A stretch of 64,000 nucleotides of DNA, taken from the NCBI GenBank assembly GCA_037892935.1, contig JAYXKI010000003.1, positions 1,860,001 through 1,924,000 of the forward strand, given 5' to 3'. Source of the stretch: Phlebopus portentosus. Its lineage: Eukaryota; Basidiomycota; Agaricomycetes; Boletales; Boletinellaceae. Shown piece after piece: positions 35,701-47,261 of this stretch. Within the stretch, counting starts at the first letter, position 1. Every line of letters starts with the position of its first letter. Position numbers and translations under genes: made by a program. The notes below the pieces were generated by a model. That model was not told where the DNA came from. It saw nothing but the letters and a program-made list of their open reading frames with translations, and made no database searches.

Positions 35701-36273
35701 GTTCGTAAGGCCCATAAGGCCCTGAAGAAGATCTGCTCCAAACTCGGCCTATGTAGTAGCTCGTGCGAAAGGGGAACGTTCAAGCTTGGTCATCCGGAGA
35801 ACCTCGGAGCCAGTCACAGACTCAAGCCACGCATCGGTCGGTTCCCTGAATGGGTGAAGGAGCAGAAGGAGAAAAACCACGATTCCGTCTGGGGCCATAA
35901 GTATCACGGCCGCTTCGGGCACAAGGAGAACGCGAAACTCTCCAGAAGATCCAGGCTACAGCGAAACGAGTGCAAGCTGCGAATAAGAAACTAGCGGCAT
36001 TCGAAAGGGGCTTCATCAGTGAGGATGGAATCAAAGACCGGGAATGGTTCAAACATCTCGGAGTTGCTCCTGGGAAATGGCTCGGTACGTCGTGGTCCAT
36101 TACTTGACGAATGTATTATTAATCTGGTGACGTTTTCATTAGGCTATGGAGCAACTACCTTCCCCGGTCTGACGGAAGCATTGATATATGACAAGAATGC
36201 AACACTCGCCCAGGAGGAGGCAAAGAGATTGCAGGGCCTTATTGATGCCCTGGCAAAAGAGCTGAAGGTCTGA
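32790..36273 (+). CDS. M28B peptidase / transferrin-receptor-like membrane protein (glutamate carboxypeptidase II family)
   Basis: Fourteen exons: 32790-33130, 33187-33665, 33718-33779, 33840-33934, 33985-34069, 34128-34284, 34345-34437, 34491-34627, 34679-34760, 34820-35301, 35356-35465, 35520-35886, 35946-36084, 36143-36273. They give 919 residues in phase. Order: short cytosolic N-terminus, one transmembrane anchor ([19 protein letters not shown]), protease-associated domain ([11 protein letters not shown]), M28 catalytic domain, and C-terminal dimerisation domain. Zinc ligands appear present in [35 protein letters not shown] and YHYHSVFDS, so it may be active. Fungal relatives include Vps70 and Tre1/Tre2, with roles in vacuolar sorting and membrane protein quality control. 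A basic 40-residue insert (about 35640-35750) lies in the C-terminal part. The intron 35887-35945 has a weak GTCTGG donor but is needed to keep frame. Confidence 0.9.
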
Positions 36274-36582
36274 TTTTCATCAGAATGATTGGATGACTTG
36301 TATTTTAGTCCTAAGTAACCAGAGTGCTTTGCGAGTATGGATATGATTGGATATGATACGGACCAAACTTCGACTCTACGCGAGCTTTGTCGAAGTCCGC
36401 AGAAAGCAATGTGCACGTGTAAATAAACATCTTCACTATTGGAAGGAAGTGGATATTTAGTTACAAATTGTCTACGTGTACAGATTTTGCAAAACCGCAT
36501 TAGTAAAGCAACTAACATGGATATGGGGATGAAAGATCTATAAATTTCTCCTCTCTATGATTTGCGCGGACAGCGTAAGGCA
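36274..36582. other. Convergent intergenic region
   Basis: 309 bp between the 3' ends of the M28B and CK1-like genes. Nothing notable is seen. Confidence 0.5.
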
Positions 36583-39321
36583 TTACGCCTGAGTTTGGAT
36601 AGCTTTGTCGACCATGACCTTTTCCGTCGGAACCGACGCGTCTTGGGTGAAAGCATCCGTCTGAACAGCTTTATCAATCATGGTTTTCTCTTGAAAGGCG
36701 GATGCCTCGTTGTTCACTTTCGCATCTCCATCAATCGAGTCCATCGAGAAAGCTGCCAAGGATTGCATGTCTGAGCTGGAAACCCGACAAACGGAGGAAT
36801 CAACCAAAGCGCGAGGGCCGGAAGAAGATCCAGCCTCGGACTCGTTGCTGTCAGAATACGGAACGAAGGCTTCATTGGAGCTACCTGATGAGGAATCTGG
36901 GGATCCTGCTTGAGCGCTGGCATGAGAGGACAGGTCCGGAGACGAGGCTAGTTCTGAACCGGCATTCGACGACAAGGGAAAAGATTCCTCATCGGATGCG
37001 ACGCCGACAGATGACCCCGGAGAATACCATCCAGAGCGAGCTATAGTGTTCAACACAGCATGCCTCAAAGGACGGGCAGAAGGTACGGCAGAGCTCGATC
37101 GACGTCTGCGAGAACTTCCCCTCGAGCTATTACTCCCGGCCTTGGAGTGCCGAGGGGAGTGATACCTCTGACTTCCCACCGAACCGTGTTCGGACGCTGC
37201 TTCCAGAATCACGTCTCCGTCAATTGCAAGCGTGCATGACAGCCTGCGATTACCCGGTGCCGGACCGGTGTAGCACGATATATTCTCATCAGTACCTTCG
37301 CTATCACCGGTGTAGTATCCGTTTTCGTGGTTGCGACGTCTGTCGGTTTTGTAGAACTCGGGCAACCAGCCATTCGATCTCCGAAGATCGACGTCCTTCC
37401 GTTTCAGTGCATCCTCGGTCAAAGATGAAATTTCGCCGTAGAGAGGATAATGAGCTATAGCTCGTCTGATCCTCTGTCGGCCTCTGACTTCGTTCGTCTC
37501 AGAGCCTGCATCGGAAAGATAGCCATCATCATTGAGTGCGCCAGCTGCTTCTTCACGTGCGCGGAGGAGGACTTTCAGCTGCTCTTTGTCAAGACGCCAG
37601 ACCACCTTGATATCGTTCATAGCTTCCGTTTCGATACGCACACGGAATAGATCGTATTGATGGTGGACGTAAGTTCCGTCCAAAGGCCAGGCTGGAGTCG
37701 ACTCGAGCTCTAAACGATCATCTGATGCCTTACCAGAGCCGGAAGAAATCTTGAAAAAGGCTGCCCGACGCGCAGGAGAAATCTTTTCAAGACCGTCATG
37801 ACGTTGCATGATCGGAAGTATAGTAAGCTGCGAGTGCGTAGGCTGAAAGTCCACTCTAGTCACTAGCGCCATGCGATAAGGGAAATGCCATTGATCTTCG
37901 GAGAGCGAAGGGTTGTGCCAATAGCTGTCGTCAATCGGTACGTCAGAGTCCGATCTCAGGCCACATAGTTCCAATGTCGGTCGTGCCAGGAATTTGATCA
38001 ATACAAAGTCACCTTTCTTGATTGGCACTTCTGTAGCCGTTGAAACGCTAGAGGACCATCGTGAGCCTATGGACTTTGAGTGACGGGAGTAGCTATGCTT
38101 GGATGATGGCTTCCTGGACCCATCGGAACCGTGTTCGACCGATTTATTGACGCTAGACGCGTTCGATTGTGGTTCGGATTGACGATCCTGGGAGACATCG
38201 TGTTTTGATGGAAGATTGGCCACAGAAATAGGAGAGATCTCGCTATCCGTTTTGATGGCGTCGAGTTTGCCTGGAACTGGGCCAGGGGCGGGTTTACTTG
38301 TCAAGTGATCTGATACCTTGCGGGATGGTCTCTCAGCTTCGTCGTCCGCATTCCTTGAGCCGGCTGAGATAACGGAACTGGAGCCATACGATGACAGGCC
38401 ATCTCCAATATCGCGCTCTTCCTCGACGATATGAAGCCAATCGTAATCATAATCGAGTTCGAATCCTTCTTTCTCAAAGCGATCCTTGAACAAACTTTTT
38501 AGATAAGCATAGTCAGGCTCATCAAGATATCCAAGGCTCTTGACATGGTGCAGCATTTTTATCAGCTCTTCCGCTCCTGGGAGACCATCGCAGAGCCGTT
38601 CTGGAGTCCATGTCCTCTTCTTCTCCCTGACACGTTGGTCCCGATGCTTTTCAGTACCGCCTCGAAGACCCTGCCAAGGGAGCCGTCCTCGCACGAAGTA
38701 AACCAGTGAATAAGCGACAGATTCCAAGTCATCTCTTCGCGATTGAGAACAGCCTTCCAGAGCTTTTAAGCTAGCAAATCGTGTAGTGCCAAAGAAACTG
38801 TGGCCTTCGAAATACGGGAAATGCTCGAGCGTTCTCGGGTGCCTGTATCGTCGAGCCAAACCAAAATCGATAATATGCACGAAGTTAACGCGGACACCGA
38901 TTCCCATAAGAAGATTGTCGGGCTTCAGGTCTCTATGGATAATGCCTTTGCTATGACAGTATTCAACAGCCTCGATGATCTGAGGAGCGAGCATTAGCAT
39001 TGTCTTCAGCGAGAATTTTCCGCCACATTTTTCAAATAGTGTCTCGAGACTAGTGCCAAGATAGTCGAAAACCATGATATTAAAGCGCTCTTCGCGCCCG
39101 TAGGCATGCACCTTTGGTACGCAAGGATGGCCCTCCAGCAGGCGATAGACATCCGCTTCGTGTCGCAAGTAGGGACGGATTATCCTATTGTAGGTGCGTT
39201 CATACTTGATCGCGACTCGCTTGCCATCGGGAGTTTTGCCAGTGAATACGGATCCAAACCCGCCACTTGCAATCATCTTACCGACTCTGAAGTCTCCCAA
39301 GACGTGAGATTTGCCATTCAT
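36583..39321 (-). CDS. Casein kinase 1-like protein kinase with a 600-residue low-complexity tail
   Basis: A single uninterrupted exon of 912 residues. The kinase domain (about 1-290) is CK1-like: glycine loop IASGGFGSVFTG, VAIK lysine, HRDLKPDNLL, and DFG in IIDFGLARRY. It has SKALEG in place of the usual APE region of other kinases (here read as FASLKALEG). The rest is Ser/Arg-rich and probably disordered, with a conserved-looking middle block (KKGDFVLIKFLARPTLELCG). The last 45 residues carry two near-copies of EKxMxDKAxQTxA. CK1-like kinases are expanded in Agaricomycetes; the substrate is unknown. A 2.7-kb intronless gene stands out here, where most neighbours have many introns. Confidence 0.88.
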   Translation of the reverse strand: MNGKSHVLGDFRVGKMIASGGFGSVFTGKTPDGKRVAIKYERTYNRIIRPYLRHEADVYRLLEGHPCVPKVHAYGREERFNIMVFDYLGTSLETLFEKCGGKFSLKTMLMLAPQIIEAVEYCHSKGIIHRDLKPDNLLMGIGVRVNFVHIIDFGLARRYRHPRTLEHFPYFEGHSFFGTTRFASLKALEGCSQSRRDDLESVAYSLVYFVRGRLPWQGLRGGTEKHRDQRVREKKRTWTPERLCDGLPGAEELIKMLHHVKSLGYLDEPDYAYLKSLFKDRFEKEGFELDYDYDWLHIVEEERDIGDGLSSYGSSSVISAGSRNADDEAERPSRKVSDHLTSKPAPGPVPGKLDAIKTDSEISPISVANLPSKHDVSQDRQSEPQSNASSVNKSVEHGSDGSRKPSSKHSYSRHSKSIGSRWSSSVSTATEVPIKKGDFVLIKFLARPTLELCGLRSDSDVPIDDSYWHNPSLSEDQWHFPYRMALVTRVDFQPTHSQLTILPIMQRHDGLEKISPARRAAFFKISSGSGKASDDRLELESTPAWPLDGTYVHHQYDLFRVRIETEAMNDIKVVWRLDKEQLKVLLRAREEAAGALNDDGYLSDAGSETNEVRGRQRIRRAIAHYPLYGEISSLTEDALKRKDVDLRRSNGWLPEFYKTDRRRNHENGYYTGDSEGTDENISCYTGPAPGNRRLSCTLAIDGDVILEAASEHGSVGSQRYHSPRHSKAGSNSSRGSSRRRRSSSAVPSARPLRHAVLNTIARSGWYSPGSSVGVASDEESFPLSSNAGSELASSPDLSSHASAQAGSPDSSSGSSNEAFVPYSDSNESEAGSSSGPRALVDSSVCRVSSSDMQSLAAFSMDSIDGDAKVNNEASAFQEKTMIDKAVQTDAFTQDASVPTEKVMVDKAIQTQA

Positions 39322-39758
39322 GGCTGATAGAGATTGAGAGAGGAATGATGGCCACTATGATGGAAGTAAGGGCCTAGAGGACGGATGGCTTGGAAGCAGA
39401 CACAGTTTCACGATTTGATGCATACTTATGTATCCTAATGTGAGTGTGGCGAGAGGCTAGAGTATAAGGAGAATTCGCCACAGCGCTGAGGACGGACGAG
39501 TGCAAAGTTGAAATCTCAGAAATTCTATTACATTACACGTGACTAGAGATGATCGACGTGATGGTGGGACAGAAACGGAAGCTCCAAGATTAGAAAGATT
39601 TTCCTTCCTTCTATATGACGCACAGCCACAGCCACTACATATAGCCGCTAAGCCGGCGACAACAGTGTTGCTGCGGTTTCTCTCATTTCCCATCCTTTAT
39701 TTCGCAGAGCAGGCAGCTCACTCTTCCCCTCCTTTCTCCCACTTCCAAGCCTCCTCCA
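39322..39758. promoter_or_regulatory. Shared divergent promoter region, CK1-like / KRE6
   Basis: 437 bp between start codons. The KRE6-proximal part is CT-rich (about 39680-39757), a common basidiomycete core-promoter feature. Confidence 0.45.
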
Positions 39759-42427
39759 ATGTCCCAGTCTCATAGATTCCTCTCAGACGGATCCTTGGGC
39801 AGCCGGGCATCCAACGGCACTTCCACTCCTTCTCGTTTCACGCCGTCGATCGGCTCGTCCGCTAGTCTCCTGCCACGGCACAATATTGGCCAGGCCCTTG
39901 CTCCAGTTTATATGGACCCGACCTCAAGGGCAGATAGACGCTCAGCAGGCAGCGACAAGGGTCTTCTCGACGGCCAATATTATGTATGTTGATCTGCTTG
40001 CGCGACGGCTGTTGTTCGGTGCCCCTAAACCATCTGCATCCTGGACAGAGTGACACTCCCTATGGAGATCGGAAGCGCCTGGGCTCGATGTCCCACGTTT
40101 CCGACAAGGTAAGAACATCTTGCCTTTTACTTTCACTGTCAGTTTACTAACAGCACGTCTTTGGGGCGCCTGTGCCACCCATGGCCACTATACAGTACTC
40201 GTTCTCTGCTGATCCGACTCAATGGGGCGCAAATCTTTCCCCTGATCTTGTTGAAGACGATGACTACCTTCATAACCCTGATGCACGGACGAAACAGAAG
40301 GGCGATTCATTCGTCTTCACCAGACGTGGGCTTGAGAACGTCGGCTGCCTCTTCATTCTGGTAGCAGGACTGATCGGCCTCTTGTAAGGACCTTCCGAGA
40401 TCCCATGTTCCTCTCGCTTAAGGTGTTTTCCTAGTGCTGGATACCCCATAGTGTCGCATTTCACTAGCGATTCTTTGTCAACGCTCGGTGGTTTCAATAT
40501 TGGCGGTATTAATGCTTCCGGCCAGGTGCGTTCATTCCGGAGAAGGCAAGCAGAAAGGGCAGCTCTCACGATTTATCGTGCATCAGATCGCTTCCATTGG
40601 CAACTTCGGTCTCATTGATAACGACACCCCGAAAGAAGCGTATACAAAGGTCGGAATTTGCCATTGTCCCTCTTCTTCGATGCGATCAAGGGGCTAATCT
40701 TTTGTCTGACCATAGACAAGTTGGTATGATGGTACCGAAATGGAACTGGTCTTTTCGGACGAGTTCAATACCGAGGGTCGTTCTTTCTATGCTGGCGACG
40801 ACCCATACTGGGAGGCTTCGGATATGCACTATTGGTCGACGAGCGATCTGGAATGGTTAGTATTTTACAGTTTATGTACTTCACGAAATTTTCATTAGCT
40901 TTGTTCACGCAGGTTCGACCCGCAGGCTATCACAACTGTAAACGGGGTGAGTAAATTATTCGATATTATGGACAGGCGCCGAGCTGACCTGGAATGAATT
41001 CGGAAGGCCCTTCAAATTACTATGTCAAGGAAGGAGACACATGACCTCCAATATCAAAGCGGCCAACTGACGACATGGAATAAATTCTGTTTTACGGGAG
41101 GGTACATGGAAGTGAATGTATCGCTACCTGGCGTTACGAATGTTATGTAGGTATTCCCAACGCATATACACTCGATTAGTGCCTAATTTATTTTGATAGT
41201 GGCTTCTGGCCCTCCGTGTAAGTTGCTGGGGCTGGTGGTTGAGATGCTATGCTCATATTATCGCAGTTGGACCATGGGTAATTTAGGTCGAGCGGGCTAT
41301 GGGGCAACCCTTGAAGGCACGTGGCCGTACACATACGATGCCTGTGACGTCGGCACCGCACCGAACCAGACAATCAACGGTGAACCGTATCTTGCAACAG
41401 TGGATGGAGATCAGCAAAATAATGGAGTGCTTTCCTTTTTACCGGGCCAGAGACTTTCGCGGTGTACCTGTCCTGGCGAGAGTCATCCCGGTCCCATACA
41501 TTCTGATGGTACTTACGTGGGCCGTTCTGCTCCTGAGATCGATATTTTCGAGGCACAAATTACCGATGGAATAGGGCAGGTCAGTCAGAGTGCGCAATGG
41601 GCACCGTTTAACTATGCGTTAGTAGTCGAGACTATCGCATTCTGCGAAGACGGAAGATATCTAATTATCTTGCTTTTCAGGTATGAGTGGTTCAATACTT
41701 CTAGTAATATGATCATCGCGGATACGAGCATTTCGGAGCTCAATTCATATACGGGTGGTGTTTACCGTAAGCTCACTTTCTAAAGACAGTGGATTCAGCG
41801 GTTCATGCCTGATGATTTTCAGAACAAGCTTCGTCTGTAGTGACAAGTACAGATCAGAAGTGCTACTCCGGGGGAAGCGGTTGTTTCTCGATATATGGCT
41901 TTGAGTACCAGCCCGGCTTTGACGATGCATACATCACTTGGATCTCGGACAACAAGCAAGCATGGACTGCTATGGCCGCCGGTTTCGCAGCAGACGATCG
42001 GGTGAATATTAGTGCTCGGCCCGTATCTCAGGAGCCCATGGTATGTCAGACAACACGTTAATTTGCAACGCGACTTGCTGACCGGCTCCCGCGTCCAGTA
42101 TATCATAATGCAATTTGGCATGTCATACAATTTCGCCGAAGTCGACTTGGAGAACCTTCCATTCCCTTCGACGATGCTCGTCGACTACGTTCGCGTTTAC
42201 CAAAAGAAGGATCAGAAGAACATCGGGTGCGATCCGGAGGACTTCCCCACTGCTTCCTATATCAATACGTGCGGTTGCCTTTCTCATATTGTGTTTGTTT
42301 CGGAATACTAATTTGATTTCTCTGCCTAAGATACATCGAAGCCTACACGAACCCGAACTTGACTACGTGGGAGGACGACTTTGGACAACCCTTCCCGAAG
42401 AACAGTCTCGTCGATGGATGCGATTAG
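39759..42427 (+). CDS. KRE6: Kre6/Skn1-type beta-1,6-glucan synthesis protein (GH16-like)
   Basis: Fourteen exons: 39759-39983, 40049-40108, 40154-40383, 40435-40525, 40587-40649, 40716-40855, 40913-40946, 41007-41146, 41200-41217 (18 nt), 41267-41617, 41681-41766, 41823-42040, 42099-42268, 42331-42427. They give 640 residues in phase. It is a type II membrane protein: Ser-rich cytosolic N-terminus, transmembrane helix ([20 protein letters not shown]), then a luminal GH16-fold domain. Typical blocks are [39 protein letters not shown], and [10 protein letters not shown] with the E-x-D-x-x-E catalytic pattern. It acts in the secretory pathway and at the plasma membrane in cell-wall beta-1,6-glucan formation. 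Confidence 0.94.
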
Positions 42428-42980
42428 GCTCGCGCGAATGCTTCGCTTCATCCGCTTTCATACTTATATTCTTCCTTTCTCTTTAACTCCGCATTCATCT
42501 CACGAAGACCTGTACTCCTTTCTGCCCTCCTCTTTTGCATGCGAACGAATTGGACCCTGTTGTTCTGCGGACAGCCCTGATGGACTTCGACCTTCAGAGA
42601 CATAAAAATATTGTATCGCTATGCGCATCTGCTTAATACACATCATGAAAAATGATGCTCCTGGCGAGTATCGTGCCGTTCCTTTTGCATTAGTAGTACT
42701 TTATTGTGTATATACGTTTACTTTTTCTAAATGTTTTTCTTTTTCCATCCGTTGCAAATTTTCTGTTCATATTTTCAAATGCATGCATTTGTTCTTTTCA
42801 TTCGCATTTTCCTTTATGTCGTTCGCGACACGATTTGATATATAGCAATACTGTGTTACCGTATCAGAATGCCACCTGCTTCACCTTTCCTTTAGCTGAA
42901 GAGAATAATTTGGATTCATGAAACAAAATAGTGCCGATCATGCTGCACAGAAATGCAATGAGTGAGTATGTGTCTATGTG
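42428..42980. other. Convergent intergenic region
   Basis: A T-rich 3' flank (about 42700-42830) and no recognisable gene. Confidence 0.5.
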
Positions 42981-44426
42981 TCAAGGTGTCACGGAGGCGG
43001 GTGTATAAGAGGTAGCTCTCGTGGCTGTCGGCGCGAACGTTCGACTGCGCAACGTTGAATTAGTAACAGTACGCGGAAAACGAGACGGTAGAAAAGCCAA
43101 AATAGCGTACCGATTCAAAACTAATCCCTTCAAAGCTCTGATGTCCTTCTTCACTTCCTCCTGCTGCGGAGTGAGCTGAGAAGGCGCACCGAAAGTCGAG
43201 TATCCGTGACCCGCGTGAAGACGCATGCTACCCGCGGCGAGTTGATACGTCTGCGTTGTGATGTAGCCTGTGAAGTCTGCGAGTGTGTCGAGTGCGCGTT
43301 GGATTGCGCTGGGTTCTGTTCGTGCGGGTGGGAAAGAGGATTTGAGGGAGGTGAGAGAGGTGAAGAGTGGCGTTGGGTCCGGTGGTGTGGGCGCCGTGTA
43401 TGTCCAGACTAGTCGGTTGTTTTCGTCTGATTCGGAGAAACAGGGATAGGTTGTTAGTTTTTCCCATAATGAGTTCTAAAGATATAGGTATTGTCAGTTC
43501 GATAGGATAGTGGTAGAGGATAGCCAATCCTGACCTGATATGTAAGGCCTTCATCTGTCTTTAACCAAGAGAATCGTTCTTCCAATAAAGCAAACAACTC
43601 CTCCTTCGTTGCTTTCTTCCCTTCCGCCAGGAGTCCCTCGATTGTACATCTCAACAAGGTAAACTCCGGAACCTCGATGGGAGTGTCTCTTTCAATCCCA
43701 AGTTTCTCGAGCTTATGGAACTCCGCGAACTGTTTTGGTTCGTAAGAAGCCGACGGAGCTGGGAGGACTGCATGCGTCTCTGCTTGCGAGGCTTTCAGCT
43801 CTGCTAGAGACGTATTTAGGCGCTTGAGGAGAGAGACCTGATGTTGTTTGAGAGAACGACGAGCGAGAGCGGAGTGCGTGATTCGGGGAAGGAGGAATCG
43901 CTTGATTATAGTATAGGTATTCAATATTACATGTATTCTGAGTTGAATTCGTTGATATGAGACTTACGTAGTAGATGAAAATGAGGGCGGCGGAGCCTCC
44001 GGTTAGCCATGAGAGTATCTTCGTCAATCCAAGTAGGAGACGTGGTAAATTCGACGGAGGAGGCTGAGGATAAACTCGCGGAGGTACAGGTGGGGGTCGA
44101 GGAGGCTTCGAATTAAACACCAAATTAGCATAGAGCTAACGACACAACGCAGAGGGACGAGTTACCAGCTCACGCATAAGGCCATCTATTTCGTCTTCCC
44201 TTAATCCTTTATCAGTAAGGAATCGTCGTTTGGTAGTAGGGTCTTCGTGAACGACATCGGGAGACTTGAGGAACGTTCGTGCACAGTCTAGAAGAGCATT
44301 TCGGTCTTGTGTCTGGGGCGGAGAGGACGGCGATAACTCTTCTCCTCCTGTCCTTGTATCTGTTTGAACGCTGACCCGTTCCGTCGTCGTCAAATTGTTG
44401 TCGGACTCCCTATTGTCGTCGACCAT
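42981..44426 (-). CDS. PEX14: Pex14-like peroxisomal membrane protein
   Basis: Exons 44426-44166, 44105-43968, 43900-43535, 43475-43111 and 43044-42981 give 397 residues in phase. The N-terminal block RTFLKSPDVVHEDPTTKRRF followed by LTDKGLREDEIDGLMREL fits the Pex14 N-terminal helical domain that binds Pex5 and Pex19. A Pro-rich segment (PPRPPPVPPRVYPQPPPS) offers SH3-type binding for Pex13. A hydrophobic stretch (LLGLTKILSWLTGGSAALIFIYY) and coiled coil follow. Pex14 docks cargo-loaded receptors at the peroxisome. The last intron (43045-43110, 66 nt) is stop-free and in frame, so retention would only add 22 residues. A Pex17/Pex33-type relative is an alternative. Confidence 0.78.
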
Positions 44427-44707
44427 GGTGGACAAAGGTAAATGCGAAACACGTGATTGTCAGTCCGATCAACCCATTGGGAAATACGATCAAAAAGTTC
44501 CTTCCACCAATGTTGTTCAATGGTCCCACTCGCTGATCAAATCACCTCCGACGGGTTTTCAGTGGCCCCGCTCGTCCACATGGATCATCTCATGTCTATT
44601 GCTCCCCAATAGCGCCGGCCTCCTTATCTCAAACGACCCACCGTGCTACATCTCAACGGCAACAGAGAAAGCATCTGAAGAGGTGCCTATTTAATTGTTG
44701 CTCTCGG
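44427..44707. promoter_or_regulatory. Shared divergent promoter region, PEX14 / Fen2-like
   Basis: 281 bp between start codons. No clear TATA box is seen. Confidence 0.4.
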
Positions 44708-47261
44708 ATGAAGGACGTGCTCCGGAGAGTAAGGCATTTCGTGTGGGGCGAGGTGCCCGCGTCGAAAGAGGAGAGGATTTTGTTGCTGAAGATAGATTGG
44801 TTCATTCTGTCGTATTGCTGTCTAATGGTATGTTTCCGTACCTTCATTCATGGTCTTCCTTCCTTCATCCTGTCTAACCATTCATCAATGTTTCCCAGTA
44901 CTTCACGAATTGTGAGTGAAGACTTAAGATACGCTCCAACTCTGAAAGTGCGCTGAAGCTAGGCCGTTGTGAAGACCTCGATAGATCAAATGTAGCGAAC
45001 GCTTATGTATCCGGAATGAAGAGGAGCTTAACATGCAGGGAACGGATTATAATGTACGTTTGCTCATCCGCTTCATCCGTATCTTCATTTGAAGCCTGTC
45101 TTCGCTCGTCTAGAAAATAAACACGTTCTTCACGTGTGGTTATATCGTTGGCATGATTCCAAGTGCGTTCACAAAAACAACCTGGGTCAAACCGATTAGA
45201 CTTAGTTATGGATACATGAACCCAGATAATCTCATGATCCAAGTCGTACCTCCGCGCATATGGTTCCCTCTAATGCAGATCGTCTGGGGAGTCTTAACAT
45301 TTTGGTGGGTTACCTTCCTCCCCTTAACATATCGCAGCCAAGCGTTCGTTCTTGACGCGTTTTCTTGGCAGCACGAGCGCGGCGACAACTGTTCAACAAG
45401 TAATGTCTAATTTGTACGACGCGTAGACGAGCGCGCATTACTTACACATTTGTTTAGATATGGGCCATCAGGTTCCTGCAAGGGATAGCGGAGTCATCGA
45501 CGTTCGTAGGGACGCACTACATCCTTGGCTCGTTCGTTGACTTTGAAATAAAGATGATATCCGCTTGATTCTAAATTATCTTCGCTAGCTGGTATAAGCC
45601 TGCAGAGCTAGGCAAGCGCTCTGGGATATTTACGAGTTCGGGTCTGATCGGGACGTTGTTCGTACAAGTCTCCTTCATCAATCTTGCATAAAGTTGAATT
45701 CACCTTGATCAGATTTTCTGGCGTGCTCCAGGGTGCTGTTTATAGGTCAGTAAAGTCTGTTGCAAATCGCACACGAACTGGCATTTTGAACTGAAGCTTT
45801 CCCTCGTGTCAAGAAATCTCAATGGGCACGCTGGAAGAAGCGGATGGCGATGGCTGTAAGTCCCCCGTCACTTATATCTCAAAAACTGAATTAGAAGGTT
45901 TCGCAGGTTCATCATTGACGGTGTCATTACGCTCCCTATCGCCTTCTATGGCTTCCTCATTTTTCCAAACGTCCCAGCCACAGCGAATGTCTTCTACATT
46001 TCTGAACGCGTAAATTATCTTCCATGGAACATATATCTGCTTCATACTGATTATTTCATGAACATCAGGAACGTCTCTTAGCATCCACCCGGCTCGAGGA
46101 GGCCTCCGACGTAGAAATTGATACCTCTAAAGGCAATTTGTCATGGAACCTTGCTCGGCGTGTGCTGGGCCGCTGGCGCTGGTATGGATGTAGCTTGTTA
46201 TTCGCGATCTCCGGCGAGACGGAAAGCTTTGGGTCGAATAACCTTATGGGACAATGGCTGAAGGCCATCGGCGGGTTCAGTGTTGAGCAAGTCGGTGAGC
46301 ATGGTTCATCCGAACTATTTGATTCACCAGCTTCCTGATGCCATAGTACATGTTAGATTACTATCCCTTGGGTCAGACGGCCTTTGCGATCGCATCGACT
46401 CTCGTATGTGCGACATGGACGGACTACACGCGCGCGAGGTGGCCCGTGTTGGTCTATATGTCTATTGCATGTATTATCTCGAGTATATTGATTTTGATAT
46501 GGAGCACGCCCATCGCGGTGAAGTTCTTCGCGTATTGTTCGTCTCCTTATCCTCTGATATTGTGGTATGATTATCGATCTTCTATGATACAGATCTCTCC
46601 GGAGCGTCGTATGCGGGGCAGGCCACGACCTTTGCGTGAGTGCGATTTACGGGCCTTTCTGTGCTGATCTCTCATGAATCAGAACTGAATTGGATCCTTA
46701 TTCGTATTCACATTCAGATGGGCGAACCAGATTTGCGCAGACGATCATCAAGAACGTGCGGTCGTCTTGGCGTCCATGAAGTGCGTTTTCTTTCCGCTTC
46801 AAGCTTCTTCAATATCAAAAGCTAATCTATGTATATCAATCATCAATGACTTTGAATATTTGTTCATTCATGTGCATAGCATGTGGAACAACGTGATTAA
46901 CGCCTGGTGGCCGCTACTCTTCTATCCTGCAACAGACGCGCCGCGTTTTCGAAAGGGGATGATCGCGATGCTGTGTACGTGCGTTGCGACGCTGGGCGTT
47001 ACGGCGTTGGTGTGGTACCTCGAGCGAAGGGAGTGGCGGATGAAGGGTCTAGAGCGTCAAGGTCGGCGAAATCGGCGGGAATGGGGTAATAACGGGAGAC
47101 ATGCGCAGGATGAATTTGATAGAGAAGACGTGGATGCGAACGCGGACGGCGAGGGCGGCGAGAAGCAGGTTGAGTCGCGTTACTCGGGTGGCTCTGGCAT
47201 GAGAGGGAGTGACGAGTCTGAGGTTGGGGCTCAACAGAAAGAGAAACCGGAGGAGTTTTGA
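44708..47261 (+). CDS. MFS transporter, pantothenate (Fen2/Liz1)-like, with a one-base break in exon 3
   Basis: Sixteen exons: 44708-44827, 44899-44911 (13 nt), 44975-45053, 45114-45162, 45226-45304, 45372-45399, 45458-45531, 45589-45657, 45713-45745, 45814-45855, 45907-46009, 46069-46294, 46357-46536, 46593-46635, 46718-46780, 46880-47261. They give about 528 residues. Family motifs: KIDWFILSYCCLMYFTNYLD, RSNVANAYVSGM, GESSTFVGTHYI-like (AESSTFVGTHYILGSWYKP), KRSGIFTSSGLIGTLFSG, GWRWLFIIDG and GRWRWYGCSLLFAISGETES. These match the anion:cation symporter branch that includes pantothenate permeases. Substrate is inferred. In exon 3 near 45015-45025 one base is missing: the expected KEELNMQGTDYN is read one frame away from the preceding YVSGM. 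Confidence 0.87.
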
